This document shows positions 48,855-60,459 of a DNA stretch of 64,000 nucleotides, piece after piece (position 1 is the first letter of the stretch; each line of letters starts with the position of its first letter). The notes beneath the pieces are model-generated. The model saw only the letters and a list, made by a program, of their open reading frames with translations, was not told the DNA's origin and did no database searches. A program made the translations under genes and the position numbers. The DNA lies in assembly GCF_029867415.1 (NCBI RefSeq), contig NC_081184.1, positions 109,045,360 to 109,109,359 on the forward strand. Reading direction: 5' to 3'. The DNA is from Vicia villosa (taxonomy: Eukaryota; Streptophyta; Magnoliopsida; Fabales; Fabaceae).

Positions 48855-49319
48855 CATTTCCCATCGGTTTAATAATGGACTGATGTAAAGGCCCAATGTG
48901 CCATATCTCCCATCGGTTAATATCAAGGTTCGATGTAAAGGCCACACCGTGTTATACATTTTTCCCATCGGTTAATATATAAAACCGATGTAAAATCCCT
49001 TATAAAAAAATTTTGTTTTATTTACAATTCTGCCACCGCGTATTTTTTTTCATTTTATTTATTTCTCCCATCGGTTAATATATATATATATAACCGATGT
49101 AAAATCCCTTATAAAAAAATTCGTTTTATTTACAATTGTTCCACCGCCTATTTTTTCATATATTTTTTATATCATTGAAAATAAATACCTGATGTAAATT
49201 TATTCTACACATATTTTTCACATCATATATTTTAATACCTGATGTAAAATCATTTAAGCAAATGTCATATTTTTAATAGTGCGGTTTCGGTCGATTCGGT
49301 TCATTGATCCATTCATTAA

Positions 49320-49452
49320 TGTTAGAATATTTTATATTAATTTGGAGATCATATAAGTTAATATAAAAAGATATTATAAGATATTTATAATATTCTAAAA
49401 GATATTATAAGATATATTTATAATAGTCTAAAAGATATTATAAGATATTATA

Positions 49453-49525
<73 letters not shown>

Positions 49526-50065
49526 TAATATTTGAGAGATATTATAAGATTATGATAATATATTTTATTCTAACAATTAAGGAGATATTTTTGGAATTTA
49601 GTATGGATTTGTTGGATTTTGCCTATTAAAAATATGTATCTCTTCTATTATTATAGTGTGACAATCTTAGAGGTTACAGCAACAAGGGAGAATAAGGGTT
49701 TAGGGAATTCCAAGGAAAAACTTAGAAAGGCAAAGTTTTTTGGAAAACCTTTGGAGTTATCTAAGGGAATTGGGAAATACTTCTAAACACCTTGGATTTG
49801 AGTGATTCTTATATTGAGAGTTTGAGAGGTTGGGAAACATTTGGGTAGAAAATAGGGTTTGTTCTTTGGGAACTGTGAACACTATTTTCTTGTAACTCAT
49901 TTGTAATCTCTTGTAACAACTTTCTGAGTATAGTGAATTGGAGAGCTTCTCTCCCCCCAGAGTAGATCGTTTGATCGAACTGGGTAAACAAACCTTCATC
50001 TTTTTCTCGCCTTATTTTGTTATATTATCTGTGTACGAATTATTATTGCTGTAGACCATTTATGC
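49320..50065 (+). mobile_element. Probable copia LTR (copy 2)
   Basis: Duplicate of the LTR at 42449, with a longer TA run and a few substitutions. Right end approximate. Confidence 0.5.
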
Positions 50066-50074
50066 TGGTTGTTA

Positions 50075-50441
50075 CTTTTTTTTTGCCTCACAGATTGATA
50101 TTGAATTTTGTCGTAATTAACAATAAGATTCATAACATGTGTCTTACCCGTCGGTTAAATGTTAAAACTGAGATGAAAGGTTTTATATTCGTCGGTGAAA
50201 GGTTTTATATTTGTCGGTGCAATGTCAAAACAGAGGGAAAATGTGTTTTCATTATTTAAAAATTCCAAAAAGGATCTCCATGGAGATCGAAGCCATAACC
50301 TTTACACATTACCCGTCGGTTGAGTTAAAATTGAGAGGTAAAGTGACGCACTTTATATGACGCCCTTCGTTATCTCGCCTATAAAAAGGAGGTAAAACCT
50401 CTATTTCAACCTAGATAAAAGGCATTTTCATTGTAGTGTAC
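50075..50441. mobile_element. Truncated CACTA-like right end with CCGTCGGTT repeats (copy 2)
   Basis: Duplicate of 43190-43550, again ending TTTTCATTGTAGTG. One repeat reads TTGTCGGTG where copy 1 has TTGTTGGTG. Confidence 0.45.
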
Positions 50442-50773
50442 ATAGTTGATCTAAGAGGTCAAAAGGAGGAGAGGACTTTGTAGTTGCATCCATAGCGGAA
50501 GAATTTTCATACTTCAATTATACTAGTAATCTTTCGAAATAGGAAATTGTATGCATGATATTCTAATTTACTTTTTTGAGTCAACAATTGAATAATTTTA
50601 AGACTATCTAATTCTATGATGGTTCTTAAATGACAACGTTGGAGTAGAAGAGCGATACTATAATAAATGATTTAAAAAACCTTCGATAAATAGCACATCA
50701 CTTTGATCTTCATTACAGGAGAAACCTATAAGCTAGTTACTTTTCTCATCCCAAATAAGCAACAAAACTAATC

Positions 50774-51172
50774 CTCTAAGACTTTGTTTACGAGTTTGGA
50801 GAGGAAGACTTGCGAAAATGAAAATTAAAAAAAATATATATATAGGAAAATATTTGATATTTTTTGAAAAAATGATTTTATTTAGAATGATAAAAGAGTC
50901 ATTATCATCACTAAATTTTTAATTTTCAGAATACTATAACAACATAAAATATATTTGAAAAATTTATGTAAGTCCTCTTAAACCCTCTAAAACCCTCATT
51001 CAATACAATTTTTTAGTTCCCCTATTTTAAGAGGTTTTTGATGTTATAAATAAAATCAAACCCTCCAAAACCCTCCTACTCAAAATCTTTCAATTCTCTT
51101 CACCCAATCCTTCCTATTTTCCAAAGTCCTCCCCTCCCTTTCCTTCCAAACTCGCAAACAAAACCTAAGAGA
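50774..51172. mobile_element. MITE, about 400 bp, terminal repeat cut by the duplication
   Basis: The left terminus CTCTAAGACTTTGTTTACGA plus GTTTGGAGAGG and the right terminus (reverse complement CTCTTAGGTTTTGTTTGCGA plus GTTTGGAAGG) form an imperfect inverted repeat. The interior is AT-rich, with AACCCTC-type words. The distal breakpoint of the tandem duplication (50798) is inside the left terminal repeat, so copy 1 keeps only the first two dozen bases of this MITE at 43886-43910. Confidence 0.65.
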
Positions 51173-51540
51173 GTTGCAACTTTCATTAACATTTAAATTT
51201 ATAAATCTTAATTGTGGAGGTCGCCATCACACCTTTTACCTAACCTTATCATTTTTTTCTTTATCAAATAGATATAGATCTATATTTGTTATGTTGTATA
51301 CATGTACACCATACTTCCTCTATTGGTTGTCACCCATAATTCTATAATTTCTCCATCTTCAAAATCACTACAAAGCTGAAAGGAAAACTTGATGAGGCTA
51401 AAAGTGAGGATCTTCATTTATCCAGACTTTAAGTGTAGATACTGAAAAAAATTGTCGATTACTTTCGAAAGTTGTCAAGTTTCTTCCTTAGGCAACTTGG
51501 CACAATAGGCTTTCCATTCACATCCATCTTTATATTTAAG

Positions 51541-51808
51541 GGTTAAATATGTTTAAAGTCCCTCAAAATTTAGACAATTTTACTTTTTGTCCCTCTAAAA
51601 AATTTCGTTAAAGAATTGTCCCTCTAAAGTTAGGAATTTTAACTTTTGTTCTCTCCTGCAACTTAGCGACTGAATTAGCGAAGGTTTTAGCATGAGTGAC
51701 CAAAAGTTAAAATTCCTTATTTTAAAAGGACGGTTCTTTAACGAAATTTTTTAGAGAGACGAAAAGTGAAAATGTCTAACTTTAGAGGGACTTTAAACAT
51801 ATTTAACC
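51541..51808. mobile_element. Legume MITE with 24-bp perfect terminal inverted repeats
   Basis: GGTTAAATATGTTTAAAGTC + CCTC at 51541-51564 is the perfect reverse complement of 51785-51808. More inner inverted similarity exists (TTTCGTTAAAGAATTGTCC and GGACGGTTCTTTAACGAAA). A target duplication is not obvious. It belongs to the GGTTAAATATG... type common in legumes; the superfamily assignment is not certain. Confidence 0.8.
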
Positions 51809-53292
51809 ATAACCCTTTTTTGTTATTTTTAGAGAACTTTAAACCCCTACCAAATTGGACAGCATGGGTTGTTATTACTTAAAATAACTTTTGATACTAA
51901 AATATTTTCCTAACTCCCACTTATAATTAACCATGTCTTTCAACAACTTGAAAATTGGATATTTCTTTTTAGTAGTTCCACTATCCTCATCACTTTCACA
52001 CCCACTTTCTAACTCTTCATTCTCATTTTCACTCTCATTAAATTCCTTCATATGTTATTTCTCCTTGTGTTCATCTCACTTGTGTTCTTCCTACTTGTGT
52101 TTCTTTTTATTTCTAGTACCCTCTTGAGCATCTTGATAGTCAATCACATTATTCGTTTCCTGATCCATATAATCAACAGTATCATCAGAGTCATCAAATG
52201 AAATTTTTAATGCACTATCATACTTAAAACTCTCATCCTCATTATCATTAGAACTTACAATTTCCCCCTCATTCTCACACATGCACTACCCCCATCAATG
52301 TCCACCCCATTATGAATCTCACCATCTTGTCCCTCATCATCATGAACACTATCATGTTGTCCCTCACCTTACTAAACAACACCACCATGTAAATCCTCAT
52401 GGTGTCCCTCGCCTTCTTGAACACCATCACCCAACAAATCATCATGGTATCCCTCACCTTCTTGAACACCACCACCTTGCAAATCCTAATGTTCTCCCTC
52501 GTCATTATGCCTCTCGCCTTCTCTAACTGCTTCTCCATAAAGTTTAGCAAGCAATTATTCTTCTTCCTTGAGATCAATAATGACCTTATGATTTAATTCT
52601 TCTTCCTCAAGAGGACCCTCATTAAACTTATGCTCATGCACATCATGTTATATATAAATATTCACACTCAAATGCACCTTACAAAGATCTGAAATGTCTA
52701 ATGCACCTTTGTCATCACTCAAAATATTCATCCCAGACGTTGGATCCTTGTACTATATTGTGCCTATTGTGCTATAATCTAGTTACTTTACTATGTCCAC
52801 CAACTCAAATAACTCAACTTGTCAACAATAATTTTTAATTTTGTCATAGTTCTTCCTTCATATATAGTTAGTTCATTTTCCAAAAAATTAACAACCATGA
52901 TGAATCAACAAAAAAAACCGTCTTCCATTACTACCTATGTCAGACAAATTTATAATTAGAAAAGGGCGAAAACCTAAACCTCGCATACAACTATGCATAA
53001 AATCCTAAAGTCTAAAACATATGAACCCTACACTATTAAAAATAAAATATCCAACTACAACTGAAACAGATATCAGTTGAAAATGGAAATTCCTAGTAAG
53101 AGATGAACACCATAAATATTAAACCTAAATTAAAAAGAAGAGACAAATTATTCACCGATTTGAAAATAGAATCTTCAATTGTGATGAAGAATAAAACCTC
53201 GTGTTTCCCAAAAAACAATTTCACCTGAGCGCTAATTATCTGCAACACCTTCACCCTCGTCTCCTTTGTTAGAGTTTTTTTATACTAAGAAA
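51809..53292 (-). pseudogene. Probable MuDR/MULE transposase N-terminal remnant
   Basis: On the minus strand at about 52740-52910 the sequence reads ENELTIYEG, then TKLKIIVDKLSYL, like the N-terminal region of plant MuDR-type transposases (HHGG...YEGG...DKWSY). Acidic frames at 52091-52282 (NDNEDESFKYDSALKISFDD) fit the acidic region that follows in such proteins. Between them lie stops and a degenerate 15-codon repeat (52275-52577, KVRDTM-type units). No DDE catalytic region is left. Weak but consistent evidence. Confidence 0.35.
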
Positions 53293-54037
53293 CTAGTAAG
53301 AGACTCGTGCTGTCGCACGGGTACATGTTTATTTGATGTAGTATTTTTTGAATAATGTGAAAGTCGATGTTAAATGCCACTATGAGCATTTTAATTAAAT
53401 TTATTTAATTAATATGTAAATTATTAGATATGAAAAAATTATAAATTTTGATAGAATATTTACTTTATAATATTATAAGAAATGTAAATGCAAAATTTTA
53501 AATATAAGTGAAAAATATAAAATTATTTACTTAATTGTAAGTTGAACAATAAATTTATTTGATATTGTATTAAATATATTTGTTTGATATTGTATTAAAT
53601 ATATTTAGATAATGGTTGATTAAGGAGATTGTTTCTCAAATTAAGATAATCGTTGATTAAAATAAAATAGATATTGTGTTGATAGTAACCCATGACATAA
53701 ATAAATTTTTAATTTTATTAAAATACAAAAATAGATTATTAGTATCTTTAATAATAATAAATAAATATAAAAAAAATTAAAATGAAGGTGAAAAAGTGTG
53801 GAAAAATGTGAGAGATTTGATATATTATAATATGATAAAAATAATAAAAAATTGAAATTAAATATTATTTAATTAAATTATTTATATATAAGTAGAAATG
53901 TACACACTTAAAACTGAAATTTACATCAGTTATTTATGTCATTTTTATACCGATGTGTCTTGAAACTTCAAAATTATGAAAATTTCTTTACCCACCTCCC
54001 TATAGGGGTCACCCCCTGCGAAATCTCTCATTCGCCC

Positions 54038-54150
54038 CTGCTTCGGAGATGCATCTCCGAAGTAATTTTTTTTATAGATTTTTTTAGGCTTCGAAAATGC
54101 ATTTTCGAAAACACCAAAAAATTGGTGTTTTCGGAGATGCATTTCCTAAC
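54038..54150. repeat. Palindromes built on GGAGATGCATCTCC
   Basis: CTTCGGAGATGCATCTCCGAAG at about 54041-54062 is a perfect palindrome. It is followed by TTCGAAAATGCATTTTCGAA at about 54091-54110 and a half site TTTTCGGAGATGCATTTCC near 54128. All are centred on ATGCAT. Confidence 0.85.
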
Positions 54151-54649
54151 CGTCAGATCTGTACAGTCTAGTATAAAAATCTCTTGAGTGTTATTGTGAA
54201 ATTCTTAACTGAAACGTTGGAAGACAAAACACACAGTTAAGAGGCGAAATTAATTTGTGAAGCAGAGAGAAGGAAAAACAAAACAAAATACACCAAATCT
54301 TTGTTTTCTCTTCCTTATCAGACAAAACGAAGCAAAAAGGAAAGCATATGTAAGATTGATGAGTTGAGTCATTAAAGGAAGAGATATATAAATCTAGATT
54401 AAAGAGTTGCAGAGTAAGAGAGAGGAAATAAGAGTAGCTTGAGTTGTTGTAAACATGTAAAAACAAAAGGAGTTAGTGCAGTGAAAGAAATGGAGGTTGA
54501 AGAAGGAAGAGTTGGAGAAAGATACCTGATATTGTTGAAGAAGAAACTTGAAGAAGGTGATAAAAGCAGCGGCTCTAGGGTTTGTGGAGAAAAGAGAGAA
54601 AAGAGAAAATGGGTGAAACGAAGTAACGTTGTAAGACTGAGTTTTTTTT

Positions 54650-54664
54650 GGGGGGGGGGGGGGG
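54650..54664 (+). repeat. G15 homopolymer
   Basis: Fifteen consecutive G after a T8 run, in the second Helitron. It could form a quadruplex and is also a place where base calling is often wrong. Confidence 0.9.
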
Positions 54665-54839
54665 ATATTTAATTTGGACCAATTAGATGTTGACAAGTGG
54701 TACATTATGTCAAAAAAATTGAAAAGTGAATAGCTAATTTGTTAATTATCATTTTGTCAAAAGTGAAGTGTAAATTTTTTTAGGGGAAAGGGCAAAATCG
54801 GTAGTTTGGACAATTGATTAGTATTTGATAGATAGTAGA

Positions 54840-55621
54840 TGAATTGACAAACTCTTTACTTAACTTATAGCCCTTTAATCAATCATACGTGTTCAATCAA
54901 TCATGTGTGTCTTAACTTAATCTCCGCATTAGCGCCAATTAAGTGGCTAGTACGTTTGACTTTTACTAATAGATCTAACATAAAGGACAAATGTGGCACC
55001 TTTTGAATAAATAAAGGAATGATCAAATTGGTCATTTATAAAGATAAAAAGACCAAAATGAATTCAAAGGTGTAATTAAGCGATGAAAAAAAGTATTTAG
55101 ACAAAAGACGATACCCATGCAAATGTTTTATGATAATTAAAATAAATTAATAGTTAATTAAAATAATTCTGTTAAATTATATATTTTTTATTTAATAACA
55201 TTTTATTCATATACATAAAATGATTAAATGTGACATTTATTTTAAGACTGATGAAGTAATTTGAAGGCTTAAAAATGTAGAATATATTCTGCTGTCAAAT
55301 TATTATTTTAAATAAATTTTCTCTTATTATTATTATACTTTGACATCAAGATATTTATGTCAAATCCGGCATCCTATAATTTTTATATACAGAAATGTAT
55401 AAATAAAGAATACAAAATAAAAATAAAAATAAAAGAGACATTAAATATAAACGTATACAATATCCCAAACAGTATCGGTATGTTAATGTTTAAATAACAA
55501 AAATGTATAAAGACAACAAACAAAGTAACAAACTAGGATCACAATAACAATAATATCCTACCTCTCCAAACCAAGAAAATACAAACACACATGTCATTCA
55601 ATACTTTTGCAGCCATGCATT
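54840..55621. other. Spacer downstream of PKP1
   Basis: AT-rich DNA without coding signal. The part near 55380-55621 probably holds the 3' untranslated region and terminator of PKP1; no clear single poly(A) signal can be chosen. Confidence 0.5.
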
Positions 55622-58600
55622 CTAGATAATGCTCTTAACCTGAATTGATTGGAGAGCCATAGGAGTTGCTCTTGTTGGTGCAACATCTGAGACCACTAGA
55701 ACAACATCTCCTTTGTTGATCAACCCTTTCGATTTCATAAGGTCGACCGATTTTGAGATGTTCGATTCAGCTTCATCTGATAAGTCAACAAGAAGTGGTA
55801 CAACACCCCATTGCAAATTTAGTGCCATTCGCGTGTTTTCATCGTCGGTGAAAGCAAAGATGGGAGGATCGGGACGGTTGCGCGATAGTAATGATGCCAT
55901 GTGTCCGTGCTTCGTGTAAACAAAGATGGCATCCACACCAAGATTGTTGGCTGCATAAAACGGGTAAGTTTCGATTATTAGTTTTGCAGATTTCATAACA
56001 AGTTTTCGTGTTGGTTTTGTCTGAACGTGAGTTGAATGTAAAATGATTTATGTTTAGACATTTTACATAAAATTGGGTTGAACAGTATTCAGAATCCCTT
56101 TTAACAGGTTGGAAATATACCAAAATCACTTTTAAGTCTTCGGAATCACTTGACTCTTTCAAAAATTTCATCTAAACATACATTCATAATCGCAGGTTGC
56201 GAGAAATAGTGTGAAGACGTACCCATTTCGACCGCACAATTGCATATTTGCTCGGTGATGCAATCCGGCAATGATGCTCCGAGTTTATGGTGATTGAGAA
56301 GGCTTTGTCTATTTTCTTCTCTACTCCATGATTCCATTCTACTGCTAGTCATATCCAACACTGCCAAAGCTTTCTGTCCAAATGAACCGATAGCCGACTC
56401 ACCGGATAACATCAAAGCATCAGCGTACTGGCGAACCGCTTCGGAAATATCCGCTACCTTATATTGAGTAAAGGCAGAGATTATTGTAACAGGTAAGTAC
56501 AGAGTTTGGCGTTTCAAATGAAAAGTTATTTTCATATATATATAAATTGATTTTACCTCGGCACGAGTTGGTGTTGGATACTCAACCATTGACTCGAGAA
56601 GCTGAGAAGCTACAATCACTGGCTTATTTTGTTGTCTGCAAATACGAATTATATCCTCCTGGACTGTAGGAATCTGTTCAAGTGGTATCTCGACTCCGAG
56701 GTCACCACGAGCTACCATGATTCCATCGGAAGCTTTTACTATTTCCTCTAGATTATGAAGAGATTCTAAGCTTTCTATCTTTGCCAATACTTTTATGGGC
56801 CTGAAACAATCATTTACCATTATTGATCTGTGCTAAGATAACTTTGAACTAAAGCACTTATACAGAAGAAAACACTTTTCAATGGAACAACAAACTATTT
56901 GATATTGATAAACTGTATAAACGATTTTTCGGCGAATCTATGATTTCTTACTTGGCTGATTTGTCAGAGAGGTAGTTCTTTAGATCCTTAACAGAATCCG
57001 CATGATTGACAAAGGATAAGGCAAAAAAATCAACCCCCTCAGCTATACCAAAGTTAATGTCAGCCCAATCCTGTGGATAAGTTTATAAGATAAAACATAT
57101 CAGGGAAAGATTTTTGAAACTCATAGCCACTATTCAAAGAATTATACCAAAATATATAAGTGCGAGAAAAAAGACGCTTCGCGGCAAAATATACCTTTGT
57201 TGATAGAGTAGGGAGCTTGTAATTCCTCCTTACAAGCTTTCCATCTCTCCAAGAACTAAATTTGGCTCCTGGTAAGAAAAGACCAGCATCTATGCACTTA
57301 CAATGCAAATCATTTCCAGTTTTTTCAATGACTACAAAGCATGACATTCCGCCGTCAATAACAAGTTCATCGCCTACTTCAATACCTGACAACCATTAGC
57401 AAATTCAAAATTCGCTCAATCGCATAATAACATGTAGTATGCTCATTGGAAAATACAAGGAACGGGTCGATTCTTCAATCATTCGGCAAAATATTACTAC
57501 CTTCAGAAAAACCTGGATAGCTTGCTTGAACTGTTAATGGACGAGTACCTTCAAACCGTTCAGCAGTGAACAACCAAATTGAATCTTCCTGAGATTGAAA
57601 CAAGAAACACATAGTTCCAAATTCAAATACAAACAATCTCTATGATGCATTGGCACAGACACAGACGTCAGTCACAAGTGACACGTCCACATAGTAATAA
57701 TTTTAAAAAGATAGAAGAGAATATAACCACAAGTGTCGTGTTGGACACAACACCGACACGACACTAGGCACGATGCGACATGGAACTAGCCTATCATAGC
57801 AATTGGTAAAAAAACAGATGAAAGCATGGTTTTAAATTGCAGTCCACAACCACAACGGCAATATTGCTGATGCGGTAGTCTCCAGAACCGCATCGAAATT
57901 GCAGTGTGATTTAAAATCTCACGTTGGACCAGGAACCACATTAGACAAATTTGTCCATGTTTCTTAAGTATTTTCATCAAAACTCAAATTTTTTTCCAAA
58001 CACCACTCAATCAAAATTCACGCTACAGCGGTCGCAATGCGCATCACTTCAACTGCAATGACCGCAATCACAACATCTGCAACCACAATTTAAAACCATG
58101 GATGGAAGAATAAATGAGGTTACCTCAACTTTAACTGAGGAAGGTGCTCCATGATCAACAACATGAATCTGACTACCCTCAGTATCAATCATAACCGAAA
58201 CCGCAAACCCCTTTTCCTCATTCAGCTTCTTAATCTTCCTAATCACATCCCGGTGCCATTCTCTAGTCCCATGACACATATTAAGCCTCGCAACATTCAT
58301 TCCACCCAATGCCATCTTCTCTAAATCCTCCAACGAACTACAAGCAGGGCCAACCGTACACACAAGCTTTGTCTTCCTCAACCCTTTAAAACCCTTCACC
58401 ATTAACTCTCCTTCTGAAACCATATCCAACCCCAAACTTCCCTCCAATGCAACACTACTTGTTCTTTTCAAACCCTCTACATCCACTTCCGCTATTGCTC
58501 TAACCTTAACACTATGTTTTCTCTTCCATTTCTCACCTCCCTTGAAACAAAATCCAAGATTTGAAACCCTGTTACTCAAATCAACTGAATGGTGACTAGA

Positions 58601-58660
58601 TTGTCTCACGAGGGTTATATTTCCAGGTGAAGCAGCCATTGACTTCAAAACCATGGCCAT
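55622..58660 (-). CDS. PKP1: Plastidial pyruvate kinase, alpha-type (PKP1-like), seven exons, 580 aa
   Basis: Converts phosphoenolpyruvate and ADP to pyruvate and ATP in plastids, feeding fatty-acid synthesis. Exons (minus): 58660-58124, 57588-57501, 57385-57195, 57070-56952, 56800-56557, 56457-56223, 55950-55622; total 1743 bp, all introns GT-AG and frame kept. The first 60 or so residues ([13 protein letters not shown]...) are Ser/basic-rich, as in a transit peptide. Catalytic parts: [72 protein letters not shown] (catalytic Lys), [31 protein letters not shown], and a C-terminal domain ending [14 protein letters not shown], in place of the usual DTKGPE, and the overall sequence point to the alpha isoform (Arabidopsis At3g22960 type). 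Length agrees with the family. It looks intact. A MITE lies in intron 1. No TATA box is obvious upstream of 58660. Confidence 0.9.
57825..58100. mobile_element. MITE in PKP1 intron 1
   Basis: CATGGTTTTAAATTGCAG at 57825 and CCACAATTTAAAACCATG ending at 58100 form an imperfect terminal inverted repeat. The interior has ACCGCAAT-type words in both orientations. It lies within intron 1 (57589-58123) and ends only 24 bp from the exon 1 donor. A second short repeat with inverted GTGTCGTGT and ACACGACAC words is at about 57690-57775. Confidence 0.7.
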
Positions 58661-59784
58661 GAGATTTTTGATGGAACAATGAAGTTGTGCCGAATGTTGA
58701 GATCCAAGTTGTGAACTTTATCGCAATATAGGTGTTGGGTTTTGAAGGGTTTTGTTGTAAACTCCGTCAGAGTTTGGACTTTGGTCGTGAACAAAATCAG
58801 AAACGTTGTAAAAAAAAAAGGTTGTCTCTTTTGTGTCAAAAAATGTAAATTTTTGTCGTTATTTCTTTTGTCCTTGAGTAACAGAACGTGGCAATCTTTC
58901 GTGCGTTAAATCAATCTAATGGTTAAAATGGCTTGAATGCACTACAATGAGTGTGGCATGGCATTTGAATGAAAGCATTGAATCTGAAAATTACAATGCA
59001 CTGATGGAGAACGAACATGAATAGCAAAAACCCACCTTTTTTTTTTTGATGACATACTTCTTTGTCTTCACTGCTCCAAAGAAGAAGATAGAGAGAAGGT
59101 TTGCAAGTTTGAAAGAAGATGATTTAATTTGGAAATTTTTATAACTTTCTCCCAATTATATTTTAGGTTAAATGTATTTTTGTTCCTTTTATTTTTAAAT
59201 TTTTGAAGTTTTAATCCTTTTATTCTTAAATGTATTTTTCTGATTCCCTCAATCTAACTGTTTCATTAATGATGTGACAAGTAAATAGAGCAGCCACGTC
59301 CGAGGTGTTTAATTTTTATTTTTATGATTTAATTTTAAATATTAAAAATTATTTTCTATTTTTATAAAACTTTTGTAATAATGTGTAATTAAGTTAAATA
59401 GGCAACTAGAATGGTTATAACCTTAATCCTCATTCGTTTCAATCACACAATTGTAAGCTTCTTCTTTCAAACGAAGAATATCGCAATTAGGCACGAAGAC
59501 GATTCGCTGTGAGAAACGGAGAACCAGATTGTTCAGCTGAAGGGCTTAGAACAAAATTGAAGATGAGTAATGGACAAGTGAAGTTTTGCATAAGGTATAT
59601 TTTTTTGTCTCCTTTGGAATGTTTTGCTTAATGCGACAGTTCACACGTGTTATATATTGCACTGTGTTTCTTTGTATGTATGGTCCATCATGTTTATTTG
59701 TGTTGTTTGTGGTCCACCGTATTTATTTGTGTCTGTTTGTAGTTTAACTTATTAAATTTGTATTTAAATATTGTTAATTCCTAG
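58661..59784. other. Upstream region of PKP1 and MULE-flanking DNA
   Basis: It holds the PKP1 leader and promoter (nearest 58661-58900, CA-rich on the minus strand). From about 59164 there is one end of a GGTTAAATGTATTTTTGTTCC-type legume MITE. An exon-like piece with ATGAGTAATGGACAAGTGAA at 59563 ends at a GT near 59595. No other gene was recognised. Confidence 0.45.
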
Positions 59785-60459
59785 TTGTTTATTGAGAATA
59801 ACAAAAAACAAGCACAAGGATGGACTCCAACATGGCATGGTGATGATCTCTCAATATTTGGAGTGACCAATAGGATTGATACATATTGTGTCAATCTTAA
59901 AAATGAAACATGTAACTGCAGAAAGTGGAATTTGACAAGAATCTCATATTGTCATGTAATCTCTTGCATTTGGAACGTTAAAAAAAAGGCTGAAAATTAT
60001 GTGTCTCAATTTTATAGGTATGATATATTTTGCTATATTTTGAATTTTAGTTGTGATAGATTATGATTCAATTTCTGTTTTTGCAGCAAGGCAACATTCG
60101 AGAAGATATACGTTAATATTGTGTTTCCCACAAATGGATCACAACTATGGCCTATTATTGATCATGTGCTAATTTAAAGAGAAATTGGACGTTCAAAGAA
60201 GATGAGAAACAAGGCAGCTGATGATCCAAAGAACTCACATGTACTATGAAAGAAATTTGCAACAGTAACTTGTAAGAAATGTGGTCAAATTGGACACAAC
60301 AAGAGAACTTGTAAGGGTAAGAGAGCAGCTAATAGGGAAATATCAAAGGGAGACAACAAGGCTAAGAAAGCAAAGACTACAAAGTCTACAAATAAGGAAA
60401 AGGAAACTCAAGCTGAAATTGGACAGGGGTCTCTAGCACCTCAAGTTACCCAAGATTGA
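59785..60459 (+). pseudogene. C-terminal fragment of a MULE (MuDR-type) transposase
   Basis: The first exon (59785-60017) reads GDDLSIFGVTNRIDTYCVNL, then TCNCRKWNLTRISYCHVISC, a SWIM zinc finger (C-x-C-xn-C-x-H) as found after the DDE domain of MULE transposases. An intron (60018-60086, GT-AG) separates it from the second exon: FEKIYVNIVFPTNGSQLWPI, then a knuckle CKKCGQIGHNKRTCKG (C-x2-C-x4-H-x4-C) and a Lys-rich tail. In-frame stops at 60175-60177 (TAA) and 60247-60249 (TGA) break the second exon. The DDE catalytic domain is missing. The fragment is therefore a dead remnant. Confidence 0.82.

Larger units (their letters stand above)
43911..50798. repeat. Tandem segmental duplication, copy 2 (6888 bp)
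   Basis: Same content and orientation as copy 1, starting at the CCCAACAGAG word and ending at the TTTG at 50795-50798, after which sequence is unique (GAGAGGAAGACTTGCG). The left end of the CACTA element is absent; its right end is at 49281. Differences seen by eye include C/T near 44066 and 45051, an added T near 44030, an added A near 44589, and a longer TA run near 49456-49521. Confidence 0.95.
53293..54839 (-). mobile_element. Second Helitron of the same family, about 1.55 kb
   Basis: Minus strand: 5' end TCTACTATCTATCAAATACT followed by AATCAATTGTCCAAACTACC, shared with the Helitron at 38154-41093 (AATCAATTGCCCAAACTACC). The 3' end has the hairpin ACCCGTGCGACAGCACGAGT and then CTCTTACTAG. 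The flanking bases are A (53292) and T (54840). AT-rich DNA near the 3' end is also shared with the first Helitron (ATATTGTGTTGATAGT with CCCRTGA). No RepHel is present. The interior holds a palindrome cluster (54038-54150) and a possible captured leader and exon (54200-54640). Confidence 0.72.

Noticed and set aside
37041..50798. Interpretation as two independent insertions of the same transposon
   Set aside because: The repeated block includes flanking DNA beyond the transposon ends and lacks the left CACTA terminus in copy 2, so it is a segmental duplication.
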